64,000 bases of DNA, taken from positions 1 through 64,000 of the forward strand of contig NZ_FOND01000017.1 in the NCBI RefSeq assembly GCF_900112815.1, written 5' to 3'. The notes below the pieces were generated by a model, which searched no databases, was not told the DNA's origin, and saw nothing but the letters and a program-made list of their open reading frames with translations. Within the stretch, counting starts at the first letter, position 1. Every line of letters begins with the position of its first letter. Both the position numbers and the translations under genes were made by a program. The stretch is from Blastococcus tunisiensis (GTDB lineage: Bacteria > Actinomycetota > Actinomycetes > Mycobacteriales > Geodermatophilaceae). Below are positions 43,915 to 52,054 of this stretch, in pieces.

Positions 43915-44583
43915 GTGAAGAACAGCATGCTCACCCGCGGCGTCCTCCTCACCGCCGTCTCCACGCTCGCCATCACGCTGAGCGCCTGCGGCTCGGACGA
44001 CTCCGCCGAGGACACCGGCGCGGCCGCCGACACCAGCAGCAGCATGGAGAGCTCGGAGACCACCGACAGCGCGACGCCGGTGTCCGACGAGCCGTTCGGC
44101 GAGGGCTGCGCCGCCGTTCCCGCCGAGGGCGAGGGCAGCTTCACCGGGATGACCGACGACCCGGTCGCCACCGCCGCCAGCAACAACCCGGCGCTGTCCA
44201 CCCTGGTGCAGGCCGTCACCGCCGCCAACCTCGGCGACACGCTGAACACCACCGACGACATCACCGTGCTGGCCCCGGCCAACCCGGCGTTCGAGGCGGT
44301 TCCCGCGGACGCGCTGAACGGCCTGCTGGCCGACACGGCGGCGCTGACCACCGTGCTCACCCACCACGTCATCCCGGGTCGCCTGGCCCCCGACGAGCTG
44401 GCCGGCACGCACACCACGCTGAACAACGACGAGGTCACCATCGAGGGCTCGGGCGAGGACTTCTCCATCGCCGCCGAGGGCACCGTGACGCAGATGGAGG
44501 CCTCGGTGATCTGCGGGAACGTGCAGACCGCCAACGCCACCGTCTACATCATCGACCAGGTGCTGGCCCCGGCCGCGTCCTGA
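43915..44583 (+). CDS. Fasciclin-domain lipoprotein
   Basis: A 222-residue exported lipoprotein. A signal peptide (VKNSMLTRGVLLTAVSTLAI) ends in the lipobox LSAC, with the acylated Cys at residue 25. A Ser/Thr/Asp-rich linker follows (about 26-65). A single FAS1 domain (about 80-222) has TDDITVLAPANPAFEAVP, TVLTHHVIPGRLAPDEL and TANATVYIIDQVLAP, close to mycobacterial MPT70/MPT83-type proteins. It likely mediates adhesion or surface interactions. The GTG has AAAGGAG nine nt upstream. Downstream is a terminator. It follows the molybdopterin oxidoreductase gene after 125 nt, with a CCGGCAGCTGCCGG palindrome between. Confidence 0.9.
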   Translation: MKNSMLTRGVLLTAVSTLAITLSACGSDDSAEDTGAAADTSSSMESSETTDSATPVSDEPFGEGCAAVPAEGEGSFTGMTDDPVATAASNNPALSTLVQAVTAANLGDTLNTTDDITVLAPANPAFEAVPADALNGLLADTAALTTVLTHHVIPGRLAPDELAGTHTTLNNDEVTIEGSGEDFSIAAEGTVTQMEASVICGNVQTANATVYIIDQVLAPAAS

Positions 44584-44592
44584 TCCAGGCGC

Positions 44593-44628
44593 AGGGCCGT
44601 CGCCCGACTGCGGTCGAGCGGCGGCCCT
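44593..44628. terminator. Convergent terminator (fasciclin/tspO)
   Basis: AGGGCCGTCGC and GCGGCGGCCCT pair with one mismatch, between the fasciclin gene (plus) and the TspO gene (minus). Confidence 0.65.
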
Positions 44629-44643
44629 CCTGCACGTCCGGGG

Positions 44644-45099
44644 TCAGTTGCGCCGTGCGATGGCGACCGTCAGGGCCGTCGCGAACGCCGTCCACGCGGC
44701 GTACGGCACCAGGACGGCGCCCGCCGGCCGGCTCACCCGGGCGGCCCGGCGGACCAGGTCGACCGTCGAGACCGTGAGGGCGGCGCTCTCCGCGGCGGCG
44801 AGCCACGGCCGGTGCGCGCGGAAGAACACCGGCGTCCAGGCGGTGTTCAGGACGAGGTCGGCGGCGTAGGCGCGACCGAACGAGGGGCCCGACCCCTTCG
44901 CGAGCGCCTCGCCGGAGGCCCAGGCGATGCCGGCGTAGAGGCCGGTCCAGACGATGCCGAAGGCCCGCGGTGGCGGGTACCAGGCCGGCTTCTCCAGGTT
45001 CTGGAACCAGCGGCTGTCCGGATCGGTGGCCAGCCCTCCGACGAGCGCGGCGGCGAGCGGCCCGGCGGCGGCGAGCAGGCGGGTGCGGCTGATCGGCAT
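44644..45099 (-). CDS. TspO/MBR family membrane protein
   Basis: A 151-residue five-helix protein with TspO hallmarks: WFQNLEKPAWYPPPRAFGIV, then WTGLYAGIAWASGEAL, NTAWTPVFFRAHRPWLA and PYAAWTAFATAL. TspO binds porphyrins and is linked to stress and tetrapyrrole control; the role here is not clear. It is divergent from pyrE, with 33 nt between starts. Start ATG 45099 gives the family's usual length. Confidence 0.9.
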   Translation of the reverse strand: MPISRTRLLAAAGPLAAALVGGLATDPDSRWFQNLEKPAWYPPPRAFGIVWTGLYAGIAWASGEALAKGSGPSFGRAYAADLVLNTAWTPVFFRAHRPWLAAAESAALTVSTVDLVRRAARVSRPAGAVLVPYAAWTAFATALTVAIARRN

Positions 45100-45119
45100 G
45101 CACCGATCCTGGGCCTCAG

Positions 45120-45125
45120 TAGGGT
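45120..45125 (+). promoter_or_regulatory. -10 box TAGGGT, leaderless promoter of pyrE
   Basis: TAGGGT lies 7 nt before the pyrE ATG at 45133; no Shine-Dalgarno sequence in between. Confidence 0.6.
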
Positions 45126-45132
45126 CGGACGC

Positions 45133-45690
45133 ATGCAGAGCGACCCCGTCCCCGCGCACCCCGACCGTGACCGGCTGCGCGAGCTGATCGTCGAGCTCGC
45201 CGTGGTGCACGGGAAGGTGACGCTCTCCTCGGGGCGCGAGGCCGACTGGTACATCGACATGCGCCGGCTCACGCTGCACCACGAGGGCGCCCCGCTGGTC
45301 GGTCGCGTGATGCGGCAGCTGACCCGGGACCTGCGCTACGACGTCGTCGGCGGGCTGACCCTGGGCGCCGACCCGGTGGCCACGGCGATGCTGCACGCGG
45401 CGTCGGACGGCGAGGGCTTCCTCGACGCCTGCGTCGTCCGCAAGGCGGGTAAGGCGCACGGCCTGCAGCGGCGGATCGAGGGCCCGGACGTCGAGGGCCG
45501 CGCCGTGCTGGTGGTCGAGGACGTCTCCACCACCGGCGGCAGCCCGCTCACCGCGGCCGAGGCGCTGCAGGAGGCCGGTGCGGAGGTCATCGGGGTCGCG
45601 GTCATCGTGAACCGGGGCGCGCGCGAGGCCGTCGAGGCCGCCGGCTTCGAGTACCGCGCGGCCTTCGAGCTCGCCGACCTCGGCCTGTAG
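45133..45690 (+). CDS. pyrE: Orotate phosphoribosyltransferase
   Basis: A 185-residue PRTase: KVTLSSGREADWYIDMRRLT near the start, GGLTLGADPVATAMLHAA, the flexible loop with RKAGKAHGLQRRIEG, and the PRPP-binding motif VLVVEDVSTTGGSPL (about 127-141). It makes OMP from orotate and PRPP in pyrimidine synthesis. It is monocistronic, away from other pyr genes, with a leaderless start. A multi-hairpin repeat begins 15 nt after its stop and may serve as terminator. Confidence 0.93.
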   Translation: MQSDPVPAHPDRDRLRELIVELAVVHGKVTLSSGREADWYIDMRRLTLHHEGAPLVGRVMRQLTRDLRYDVVGGLTLGADPVATAMLHAASDGEGFLDACVVRKAGKAHGLQRRIEGPDVEGRAVLVVEDVSTTGGSPLTAAEALQEAGAEVIGVAVIVNRGAREAVEAAGFEYRAAFELADLGL

Positions 45691-45705
45691 AAGACCCCGC
45701 GCCCC

Positions 45706-45796
45706 CGCTCCATGATCAGGGACCCTGATCATGGAGCGTCCTCCCTCACCGTGGGACGTGGGGGAGGACGCCGCACGATCAGGGAACCTGATCGTG
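45706..45796. repeat. Multi-hairpin intergenic repeat, copy 2 (complete)
   Basis: Three hairpins in a row. The first has 16-bp perfect arms, CGCTCCATGATCAGGG (45706-45721), centre A, and its complement (45723-45738). The second pairs GCGTCCTCCC with GGGGAGGACGC, with a bulge. The third is CACGATCAGG (45774-45783), GAA, CCTGATCGTG (45787-45796). The last two and half of the first recur at 323-402. It lies between pyrE and a flavin oxidase gene. Confidence 0.85.
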
Positions 45797-45812
45797 GCCG
45801 GGGCCCAGGTCG

Positions 45813-45818
45813 TACGGT
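45813..45818 (+). promoter_or_regulatory. -10 box TACGGT, leaderless promoter of the glycolate oxidase-like gene
   Basis: TACGGT is 6 nt before GTG 45825 and directly abuts GTG 45819. The spacing rule seen at other genes here favours 45825 as both transcription and translation start. Confidence 0.55.
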
Positions 45819-45824
45819 GTGACG

Positions 45825-47246
45825 GTGACCACTCAGTGGGGAACCGAGCTGCGCGACGCGCTCGGCGCCGACAGCGTCCTCACCGACCCCGACGTCACGG
45901 CGTCCTACGCCCGCGACCAGGCGATGCTCGCCCCGGCGGGCACGCCCGCGGCGGTCGTCCTGCCCCGGTGCACCGAGGACGTCGCCGCCGTCATGCGCAT
46001 CGCCACCCGGCACGGCGTCCCCGTCGTCCCGCGCGGCGCCGGATCGGGGCTGGCCGGGTCCAGCAACGCCGTGGACGGCGCGATCACGCTGGTGATGACC
46101 CGCATGGACGCCGTCCTGGAGGTCTCGCCGGCCGACCGGCTGGCCGTCGTCCAGCCCGGCGTGGTGAACAAGTCGCTGCGCGACGCCGTCGCCGGGGCGG
46201 GCCTGTTCTACCCCCCGGACCCCTCCAGCTACGACTGGTGCACCATCGGCGGCAACCTCTCCACCAACTCCGGCGGCCTGTGCTGCGTGAAGTACGGCGT
46301 CACCACCGACTACGTGCTGGGCCTGGAGGTCGTGCTCGCCGACGGGCGGGTGCTGCGCACCGGCCGGCGCACCGTCAAGGGGGTGGCCGGCTACGACCTC
46401 GCCCGGCTCTTCGTCGGCTCCGAGGGCACGCTCGGGGTGATCACCGAGGCGACCCTCGCGCTGCGCCCGGCGCCCCGAAGGCCGGTCACCCTGGCCGCCA
46501 CCTTCGCGACGACGGCACAGACCGGGCAGGTGGTCGAGCAGGTGGTGACCACCGGCCTGGTGCCCAGCCTGCTCGAGGTCATGGACAACACCTGCATCTG
46601 CGCCGTCGACGACCTGCTCAAGGCCGACCTCGACCGCACCGCCCGCGCCCTGCTGGTCGCGCAGTCCGACGCCGGCGGGGAGGCCGCCGCGGAGGAGATC
46701 GAGGCCCTCGCCCGGCTGTGCCGCGAGGCTGGCGCGGAGTTCGTGCACACCACCGACGACCCCGCGGAGGGTGACCTGCTGCTGGCGGCCCGCCGGATGG
46801 CGCTGCCGGCACTGGAGCAGCTGGGCAGCACGCTGATCGACGACGTCGCCGTGCCGCGCTCGCGGATCGCGCAGTTCCTCGACGGCTGCGACGCCATCGC
46901 CGCCGGCCGGGCGCTCACCATCGGCGTCGTCGGGCACGCCGGCGACGGCAACATGCACCCGACCATCTGCTTCGACCCCGCCGACGCCGACCAGCGGGAA
47001 CGTGCCTTCGCGGCGTTCGACGACATCCTGGAACTGGGGCTGTCGCTCGGCGGCACGATCACCGGTGAGCACGGGGTGGGTGCGATCAAGGTCGACTGGC
47101 TGGAGCGCGAGATCGGGCCGGTGGCCCTCGACGTGCACCGGGCGATCAAGGACGCGCTGGACCCGGCCGGGCTGCTCAACCCGGGCAAGGTGTTCCGGCG
47201 TGCGGCCGTCCGGGACCTGGCCGCCGTCGCCGACCTGGGCGGGTGA
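45825..47246 (+). CDS. FAD-linked glycolate/D-lactate oxidase (GlcD-like)
   Basis: A 473-residue flavoprotein of the vanillyl-alcohol oxidase fold. The FAD-binding half has RGAGSGLAGSSNAVDG (about 63-78), PDPSSYDWCTIGGNLSTNSG and VGSEGTLGVITEATLALRP. The C-terminal half has VGHAGDGNMHPTICFDP (His residues near the flavin), TGEHGVGAIK and DPAGLLNPGKVF. This is the GlcD/Ldh family that oxidises 2-hydroxyacids such as glycolate or D-lactate. No GlcE/GlcF partners are adjacent. The next gene encodes an NAD(P)/FAD disulfide-reductase-type enzyme. The start 45825 was chosen from the leaderless promoter. Confidence 0.88.
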   Translation: MTTQWGTELRDALGADSVLTDPDVTASYARDQAMLAPAGTPAAVVLPRCTEDVAAVMRIATRHGVPVVPRGAGSGLAGSSNAVDGAITLVMTRMDAVLEVSPADRLAVVQPGVVNKSLRDAVAGAGLFYPPDPSSYDWCTIGGNLSTNSGGLCCVKYGVTTDYVLGLEVVLADGRVLRTGRRTVKGVAGYDLARLFVGSEGTLGVITEATLALRPAPRRPVTLAATFATTAQTGQVVEQVVTTGLVPSLLEVMDNTCICAVDDLLKADLDRTARALLVAQSDAGGEAAAEEIEALARLCREAGAEFVHTTDDPAEGDLLLAARRMALPALEQLGSTLIDDVAVPRSRIAQFLDGCDAIAAGRALTIGVVGHAGDGNMHPTICFDPADADQRERAFAAFDDILELGLSLGGTITGEHGVGAIKVDWLEREIGPVALDVHRAIKDALDPAGLLNPGKVFRRAAVRDLAAVADLGG

Positions 47247-47285
47247 TGACCTGACGGTGTCGGCCGCAGGTGCCAGGCTGGCCCC

Positions 47286-48638
47286 ATGAGCACCGAGCGG
47301 TTGGTCGTCATCGGCGGCGACGCGGCGGGCATGTCGGCGGCCGCGCAGGCCCGGCGCCTGCGGGACGCCGGTGACCTGGAGATCGTCGTCCTGGAGCAGG
47401 GTGACGTCGTCTCCTACTCCGCCTGCGGCATCCCGTACTGGGTGGGCGGGCAGGTCGAGGACCGGGACGCGCTGATCGCCCGCACGCCGGCGGAGTTCGC
47501 CGCCCGCGACATCGCCGTGCACACCCGCACGCGGGCGGTGGAGATCGACGCGGGCGCCGGGAAGGTCGTGACCGACGCCGGCGAGCGGATCGGCTACGAC
47601 CGCCTGCTGATCGCCACCGGCGGGCGGCCGAACCGGCCGCCGATCCCCGGCCTCGACGCGCCCGGTGTGTACGGCGTGCACCGGCTGGACGACGGTGCCG
47701 CGATCCGGGCCGCCCTGGACGCCGGCGCGCGCCGGGCCCTGGTGCTGGGCGGCGGCTACATCGGGCTGGAGATGGCCGAGGCCCTGCAGCGGCGCGGGCT
47801 GGAGGTCACGGTCGTCCTCGCCGACCCGCTGCCGATGCAGCTCCTCGACGCCGACATGGCCGAACGGGTGTGCGCCGGCATGGGGGCCATGGGCATGGAG
47901 ATGCACCCCGACCAGGCGGTCCGGGAGATCCTGGTCGACGAGGCCGGCCGCGCCCGGGGCGTGCGGACCGACGCCGGCAGCTACGACGCCGACCTGGTCG
48001 TGCTCGGTCTCGGCATGGGGCCGGAGGTGGCGCTGGCCGAGCAGGCCGGAATCCGGCTGGGCACCACCGGCGCCATCGCCGTCGACCGCACCCAGCGCAC
48101 CCGCTCGCACCCGGAGATCTACGCCGCCGGCGACTGCTCGCAGACCTTCCACCGGGTCACCGGCGAGGCCACCCACGTCGCGCTCGGCACCCACGCGAAC
48201 AAGCAGGGCCGGGTGGCCGGGTCGGTCATCGGCGGGCGGGCGGCCCGCTTCGCCGGGGTCCTGGGCACGGCCCTGACCAAGGTGGGGGACCTGGAGGTCG
48301 CCCGCACCGGGCTGTGCACCACCGAGGCCGAGCAGGCCGGGTTCGACTACCGCACCGACACGATCGAGGCGACGACGAGGGCCGGCTACTACCCGGGCGC
48401 CGAGGACATCGCGATCAAACTGCTGACCGAGGCCGGGTCGGGGCGGCTGATCGGGGCCCAGATCGTGGGCGGCCCCGGTTCCGGCAAGCGGATCGACGTG
48501 CTGGCCGCCGCCATCTGGGCCGGGATGACCGCCGAGGACCTCGCCGGCTCGGACCTCTCCTACGCCCCGCCCTTCTCGCCGACCTACGACCCGGTCGTGG
48601 TGGCGGCGCGGGTGGTCAGCCGCATCGAGCAGGGCTGA
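47286..48638 (+). CDS. CoA-disulfide reductase-like FAD/NAD(P) oxidoreductase
   Basis: A 450-residue pyridine nucleotide-disulfide oxidoreductase. FAD motif: VVIGGDAAGMSAAAQ at about 7-21. A single active cysteine, Cys47, sits in SYSACGIPYWVGG, the position used by CoA-disulfide and NADH peroxidase/oxidase enzymes. NAD motif: LVLGGGYIGLEMAEAL. Second FAD motif: IYAAGDCSQTFH. The dimerisation domain is complete. It may reduce CoA disulfide, polysulfide or another low-molecular thiol disulfide; mycothiol producers often carry such enzymes. CAGGCT lies 6 nt before the ATG, so the start may be leaderless. Confidence 0.87.
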   Translation: MSTERLVVIGGDAAGMSAAAQARRLRDAGDLEIVVLEQGDVVSYSACGIPYWVGGQVEDRDALIARTPAEFAARDIAVHTRTRAVEIDAGAGKVVTDAGERIGYDRLLIATGGRPNRPPIPGLDAPGVYGVHRLDDGAAIRAALDAGARRALVLGGGYIGLEMAEALQRRGLEVTVVLADPLPMQLLDADMAERVCAGMGAMGMEMHPDQAVREILVDEAGRARGVRTDAGSYDADLVVLGLGMGPEVALAEQAGIRLGTTGAIAVDRTQRTRSHPEIYAAGDCSQTFHRVTGEATHVALGTHANKQGRVAGSVIGGRAARFAGVLGTALTKVGDLEVARTGLCTTEAEQAGFDYRTDTIEATTRAGYYPGAEDIAIKLLTEAGSGRLIGAQIVGGPGSGKRIDVLAAAIWAGMTAEDLAGSDLSYAPPFSPTYDPVVVAARVVSRIEQG

Positions 48639-48685
48639 GCGGGACGGGACGGTGTCGTCGGGGTCGGTGGGCGGGGGTTGAGCTA

Positions 48686-49315
48686 GTGGCCGACCGGAAG
48701 TACGGCGTCGAGCCGCCGCCCACGGAGACCGAGGTGCGGCAGGCCGACTGGTACGGCGAGGACATCTCCGGGCAGGAGCACACCCGGGTGGCCTTCGTCG
48801 GCGTCGACCTCACCGAGACCACCGACGACGGCGCCGTCTTCACCGAGTGCACGTTCCGCGACTGCCGGTTCAACCTGTCGCGGCACAGCGAGGCCGCCTT
48901 CCTGAACTGCACCTTCACCGGCTGCTCGTTCTTCCAGGCGTCCTTCACCGGGTGCAAGCTCGTGGGCTCCATGTTCGACCGGTGCAGCTTCGACCTCATG
49001 ACCGTGACCGGCGGCGACTGGTCCTTCGTCGGGCTCCCCGGGGCGGACCTCTCGCGGGCCACGCTGACCGGCGCGCGGATGCGGGAGGCCGACCTGGTCG
49101 GGGCCCGCGCCGTGGGGGCGACGCTCCGGCACCTGGACCTGTCCGCGGCCTGGTTCCACGGGACCGACCTCAGCGGGGCGGACCTGCGCGGCTCGGACCT
49201 GTCGGCGCTCGACCCGCGGACCGTCGAGCTGGCGGGCGCGGAGGTCGACGTGACGCAGGCGGTCGTGCTGGTGACCGCTCTGGGGCTGCGCGTGCGCCCC
49301 GACGTCCCGGAGTGA
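48686..49315 (+). CDS. Pentapeptide repeat protein
   Basis: A 209-residue protein made of A(D/N)LXX-type pentapeptides: early repeats FTECTFRDCRFNLSR and FLNCTFTGCSFFQASFTGCK with many cysteines, later repeats GADLSRATLTGARMREADLV and GTDLSGADLRGSDLSALD. The repeats form a right-handed quadrilateral beta-helix of about six to seven coils. Family members include MfpA-type gyrase protectors, but the cysteine-rich coils here differ and no role can be assigned. GTG 48686; no strong Shine-Dalgarno sequence is seen. It follows the CoA-disulfide reductase-like gene by 47 nt. Confidence 0.88.
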   Translation: MADRKYGVEPPPTETEVRQADWYGEDISGQEHTRVAFVGVDLTETTDDGAVFTECTFRDCRFNLSRHSEAAFLNCTFTGCSFFQASFTGCKLVGSMFDRCSFDLMTVTGGDWSFVGLPGADLSRATLTGARMREADLVGARAVGATLRHLDLSAAWFHGTDLSGADLRGSDLSALDPRTVELAGAEVDVTQAVVLVTALGLRVRPDVPE

Positions 49316-49377
49316 GCGGTCCAGCGGAATACTGACGCCCGAGCAGCGCCGAGCATCGACGACGAGGAGTGCCCCGC

Positions 49378-50412
49378 ATGCCCATCGCGACCCCCGAGGT
49401 CTACGCCGACATGATCCGCCGGGCCAAGGAGGGCGGGTTCGCCTACCCGGCCATCAACTGCACGTCCTCGGAGACGGTCAACGCGGCCCTCCGCGGGTTC
49501 GCCGACGCCGGCAGCGACGGCATCATCCAGTTCTCCACCGGTGGTGCGGAGTTCGGCTCGGGCACCCGGGTGAAGGACATGGTCACCGGCGCGGTGGCCC
49601 TGGCGGAGTTCGCCCACGTCGTCGCCGAGAAGTACCCGGTGAACGTGGCGCTGCACACCGACCACTGCCCCAAGGACAAGCTCGACTCCTACGTGCGGCC
49701 GCTGATCGCGCTGTCCAAGGACCGGGTGGACGCCGGTCAGGAGCCGCTGTTCCAGTCGCACATGTGGGACGGCTCGGCGATCGAGCTGACCGAGAACCTG
49801 GACATCGCCGAGGAGCTGATGGAGCGCTCCGCGGCGGCGAAGATCGTCCTGGAGCTCGAGATCGGCATCGTCGGTGGCGAGGAGGACGGCGTCGTCGCGG
49901 AGATCAACGAGAAGCTCTACACCGCCGACGGCGACTTCCTGCGGACGGCGCAGCAGCTGGGCCTGGGGGAGCGGGGCGTGTACCTGCTGGCCGCCACGTT
50001 CGGCAACGTGCACGGCGTCTACAAGCCCGGCAACGTCAAGCTGCGCCCCGACGTGCTCGAGCGCGGCCAGGCGCTGGTGGCGAAGGAGTTCGGTCTCGGC
50101 GAGGGCGCGAAGCCGTTCAACCTGGTGTTCCACGGCGGCTCCGGGTCCGCGCCGGAGGAGATCCGCGAGGCGCTGTCCTACGGCGTGGTGAAGATGAACG
50201 TCGACACCGACACCCAGTACGCCTTCACCCGCCCCATCGCCGGCCACATGTTCGGCAGGTACGACGGCGTCCTGAAGATCGACGGGGAGGTCGGCGACAA
50301 GAAGGCCTACGACCCGCGCAGCTACCTCAAGGCCGCCGAGGCCGGGATGGCCGCCCGCGTGGTGCAGGCGTGCGAGGACCTGCTGTCGGCCGGCCAGTCG
50401 GTGGCCGGCTGA
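49378..50412 (+). CDS. fbaA: Class II fructose-bisphosphate aldolase
   Basis: A 344-residue zinc-dependent aldolase: PATPEVYADMI-like N-terminus, AYPAINCTSSETVNAALRGF, the zinc site in ALHTDHCPKDKLD (His at about 95 and 98), EIGIVGGEEDGV, NVHGVYKPGNVKLRP, FHGGSGSAPEEI and MNVDTDTQYAFTRP. It cleaves fructose-1,6-bisphosphate in glycolysis and runs backward in gluconeogenesis. GAGGAG (49364-49369) precedes the ATG at 49378. Its stop overlaps the ATG of the DUF3151 gene (TGATG), a neighbourhood seen with purA in many actinobacteria. Confidence 0.95.
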   Translation: MPIATPEVYADMIRRAKEGGFAYPAINCTSSETVNAALRGFADAGSDGIIQFSTGGAEFGSGTRVKDMVTGAVALAEFAHVVAEKYPVNVALHTDHCPKDKLDSYVRPLIALSKDRVDAGQEPLFQSHMWDGSAIELTENLDIAEELMERSAAAKIVLELEIGIVGGEEDGVVAEINEKLYTADGDFLRTAQQLGLGERGVYLLAATFGNVHGVYKPGNVKLRPDVLERGQALVAKEFGLGEGAKPFNLVFHGGSGSAPEEIREALSYGVVKMNVDTDTQYAFTRPIAGHMFGRYDGVLKIDGEVGDKKAYDPRSYLKAAEAGMAARVVQACEDLLSAGQSVAG

Positions 50413-50834
50413 TGAGCTCCTCCCACGGGAACCTGCTGGGCGAGCCGCCGGCCACGCTGCTGCCCCCCACGCCCGAGGCCGATGCCGAGCTGGCCGAGGG
50501 GGCGACGGCCGCCGAGGTCGTCGCCCACCACCCCACGGTGAGCTCGCTCTGGGCGACGCTGGCCGAGGAGGCGCTCGGCCGGGCGGAGCGGACCCTCCCG
50601 GACACGATCGAGGCGTACGCCTATGCCCGGACCGGCTACCACCGGGGGCTGGACGCGCTGCGCCGCAACGGCTGGAAGGGCTACGGGCCGGTGCCGTGGT
50701 CGCACGAGCCCAACCGCGGGTTCCTGCGCTGCGTGACGGTTTTGGCCACGGCCGCCGAGGCCATCGGGGAGCACGACGAGCACCAGCGGTGCATCCAGCT
50801 GCTGCGTGACTGCGACCCGACCCTGGCGCCCTGA
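50412..50834 (+). CDS. DUF3151-family protein
   Basis: A 140-residue protein with NLLGEPPATLLP at the N-terminus, VVAHHPTVSSLWATLAEEAL, AYAYARTGYHRGLDALRRNG and WKGYGPVPWSHEPNRGFLRC. These are the conserved blocks of the actinobacterial DUF3151 family as I recall it. Mostly helical and soluble. Function unknown; its steady linkage to fba and purA is conserved. Its ATG overlaps the stop of the aldolase gene, so it is translationally coupled. Confidence 0.87.
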   Translation: MSSSHGNLLGEPPATLLPPTPEADAELAEGATAAEVVAHHPTVSSLWATLAEEALGRAERTLPDTIEAYAYARTGYHRGLDALRRNGWKGYGPVPWSHEPNRGFLRCVTVLATAAEAIGEHDEHQRCIQLLRDCDPTLAP

Positions 50835-50975
50835 TCCTCACTTTCGGTAACCTGCGGTCCGGGCGTTACGGCGTCCTGGCCTGCGGTTCCGTGCTCAGGT
50901 TTGCTGGATGATCGTGGTGGCAATCACTGTCCGTGCACGGCGTCACTCCGGCGCCCGCCCGAACGGAGACAGCAC

Positions 50976-51119
50976 ATGGAATTCATCCTGTGGATCCTCG
51001 CCGTCGTACTGGTGATCGCGGGCATCGTCGCGATCGTCCGCAAGCAGCTGCTGTGGGGGGTCGTCCTCATCGTGGTGGGCCTGCTGGTCGGGCCCGGTGG
51101 GGTCAGCATCCTGAGTTGA
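50976..51119 (+). CDS. GPGG-motif small membrane protein, 47 aa
   Basis: MEFILWILAVVLVIAGIVAI begins the first of two membrane helices (about 3-21 and 26-41), joined by the positively charged turn VRKQL. The C-terminus is GPGGVSILS, the motif that gives its name to a family of tiny actinobacterial membrane proteins. Function unknown. CGGAGA lies 8 nt ahead of the ATG. It is monocistronic and followed by a strong terminator. Confidence 0.85.
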   Translation: MEFILWILAVVLVIAGIVAIVRKQLLWGVVLIVVGLLVGPGGVSILS

Positions 51120-51123
51120 CCGC

Positions 51124-51153
51124 GCCCCGGGCCCCTCTCGCGGGGCCCGGGGC
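51124..51153. terminator. Convergent terminator
   Basis: GCCCCGGGCCCC (51124-51135) and GGGGCCCGGGGC (51142-51153), perfect 12-bp stem with a 6-nt loop, between the GPGG protein gene and the ABC ATPase gene. Confidence 0.8.
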
Positions 51154-51978
51154 TCAGCGGTCGCCGAGCTCGGAGTGCAGCGCCGTCAGCGCCTCGGTGA
51201 GGGCGTTGAACTCCTCGCCGCCGGCCATCAGCCGCATGAGGTCGGCGGCGTCGACGTCGTCCCGGGTCAGCAGGCCGGCGACCGAGCCGTGCGCCAGCAG
51301 CAGGAACCGATCACCGACCAGGTGCGCGTAGCGCGGGTTGTTGGTCACCAGCAGGACCGCGAGGCCCTGGGTGCGGGCGGCGACGATCGCCTGCAGCAGG
51401 AGTGTCTGCTGGTTCACCGTCAGCGGTGCCGTCGGCTCGTCGACGATCAGCGCCCGCGCCCCGAAGTGCATGGCCCGCGCGATCGCGAGGCTCTGGCGGG
51501 CGCCGGCCTGCAGCGTGCTGGCCGGCTGGTCGGGGTCCAGGTGAGTGACCCCCACGCGGGCCATGGCCCGGACGGTGGTCTCCCGCGCCTTCTCGACGTC
51601 CAGCCGGCGCAGCGGCCCGACCCCGCGGGTGGGTTCGGCGCCCAGGAAGAAGTTGCGCCAGATCGACAGCAGGGGCGCGACCGCGAGGTCTTGCCAGACG
51701 GTCGCGATCCCGGCCGCGCGGGCCTGCCGCGGCGAGCGGAAGCGGACCGGCTCCCCGCTCAGGAGCAGTTGCCCCTCGTCGTGCGGCCGCAGCCCGGAGA
51801 GCACCGAGACCAGGGTGGACTTGCCCGAACCGTTCTCCCCGAGGACGCAGGTGATCTCCCCGGCCGGCAGCGTGACGCTCACCCGGGACAGCGCGGCCAC
51901 GCTGCCGAAGTGCACGCTGAGCCGCTGCAGTTCCAGCTCCGGCAGGTGCGGGGCGGCGCGGTGGACGGGCTCGGTCAC
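51154..51978 (-). CDS. ABC transporter ATP-binding protein (sugar type), degenerate signature
   Basis: A 274-residue single ATPase domain. Walker A GENGSGKST (residues 47-55), Q-loop in ATVWQDLAVAP, Walker B ALIVDEPTAPL, and a switch asparagine replacing the usual His (LLVTNNP). The ABC signature, normally LSGGQ, reads LQAGARQ. In ribose/xylose-type (CUT2) transporters the C-terminal half of the tandem ATPase is similarly degenerate, but here only one half-length domain is encoded. It pairs with the permease gene upstream. The GTG is preceded by the GAGGAG of 76-bp repeat copy C. Activity may be weak or need a second subunit. Confidence 0.85.
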   Translation of the reverse strand: MTEPVHRAAPHLPELELQRLSVHFGSVAALSRVSVTLPAGEITCVLGENGSGKSTLVSVLSGLRPHDEGQLLLSGEPVRFRSPRQARAAGIATVWQDLAVAPLLSIWRNFFLGAEPTRGVGPLRRLDVEKARETTVRAMARVGVTHLDPDQPASTLQAGARQSLAIARAMHFGARALIVDEPTAPLTVNQQTLLLQAIVAARTQGLAVLLVTNNPRYAHLVGDRFLLLAHGSVAGLLTRDDVDAADLMRLMAGGEEFNALTEALTALHSELGDR

Positions 51979-52054
51979 GGGCGCTCCTCGCTGGCGCTCG
52001 TCACACCCGTGTCCGTGGGTGCTCTGTTCCCCCGTGACCTCGCGAGCTCGGTCA
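51979..52054 (-). repeat. 76-bp stop-to-start intercistronic element, copy C
   Basis: On the minus strand it starts with the TGA of the permease gene (TGACCGAGCTCGCGAG) and ends just before the GTG of the ATPase gene (GACGAGCGCCAGCGAGGAG then CGCCC). It is again exactly 76 bp and aligns without gaps with copies A and B. Confidence 0.85.

Noticed and set aside
45819-45824. GTG 45819 as start of the glycolate oxidase-like gene
   Set aside because: It directly abuts the -10 box TACGGT, while GTG 45825 has the 6-nt spacing seen at other leaderless genes.
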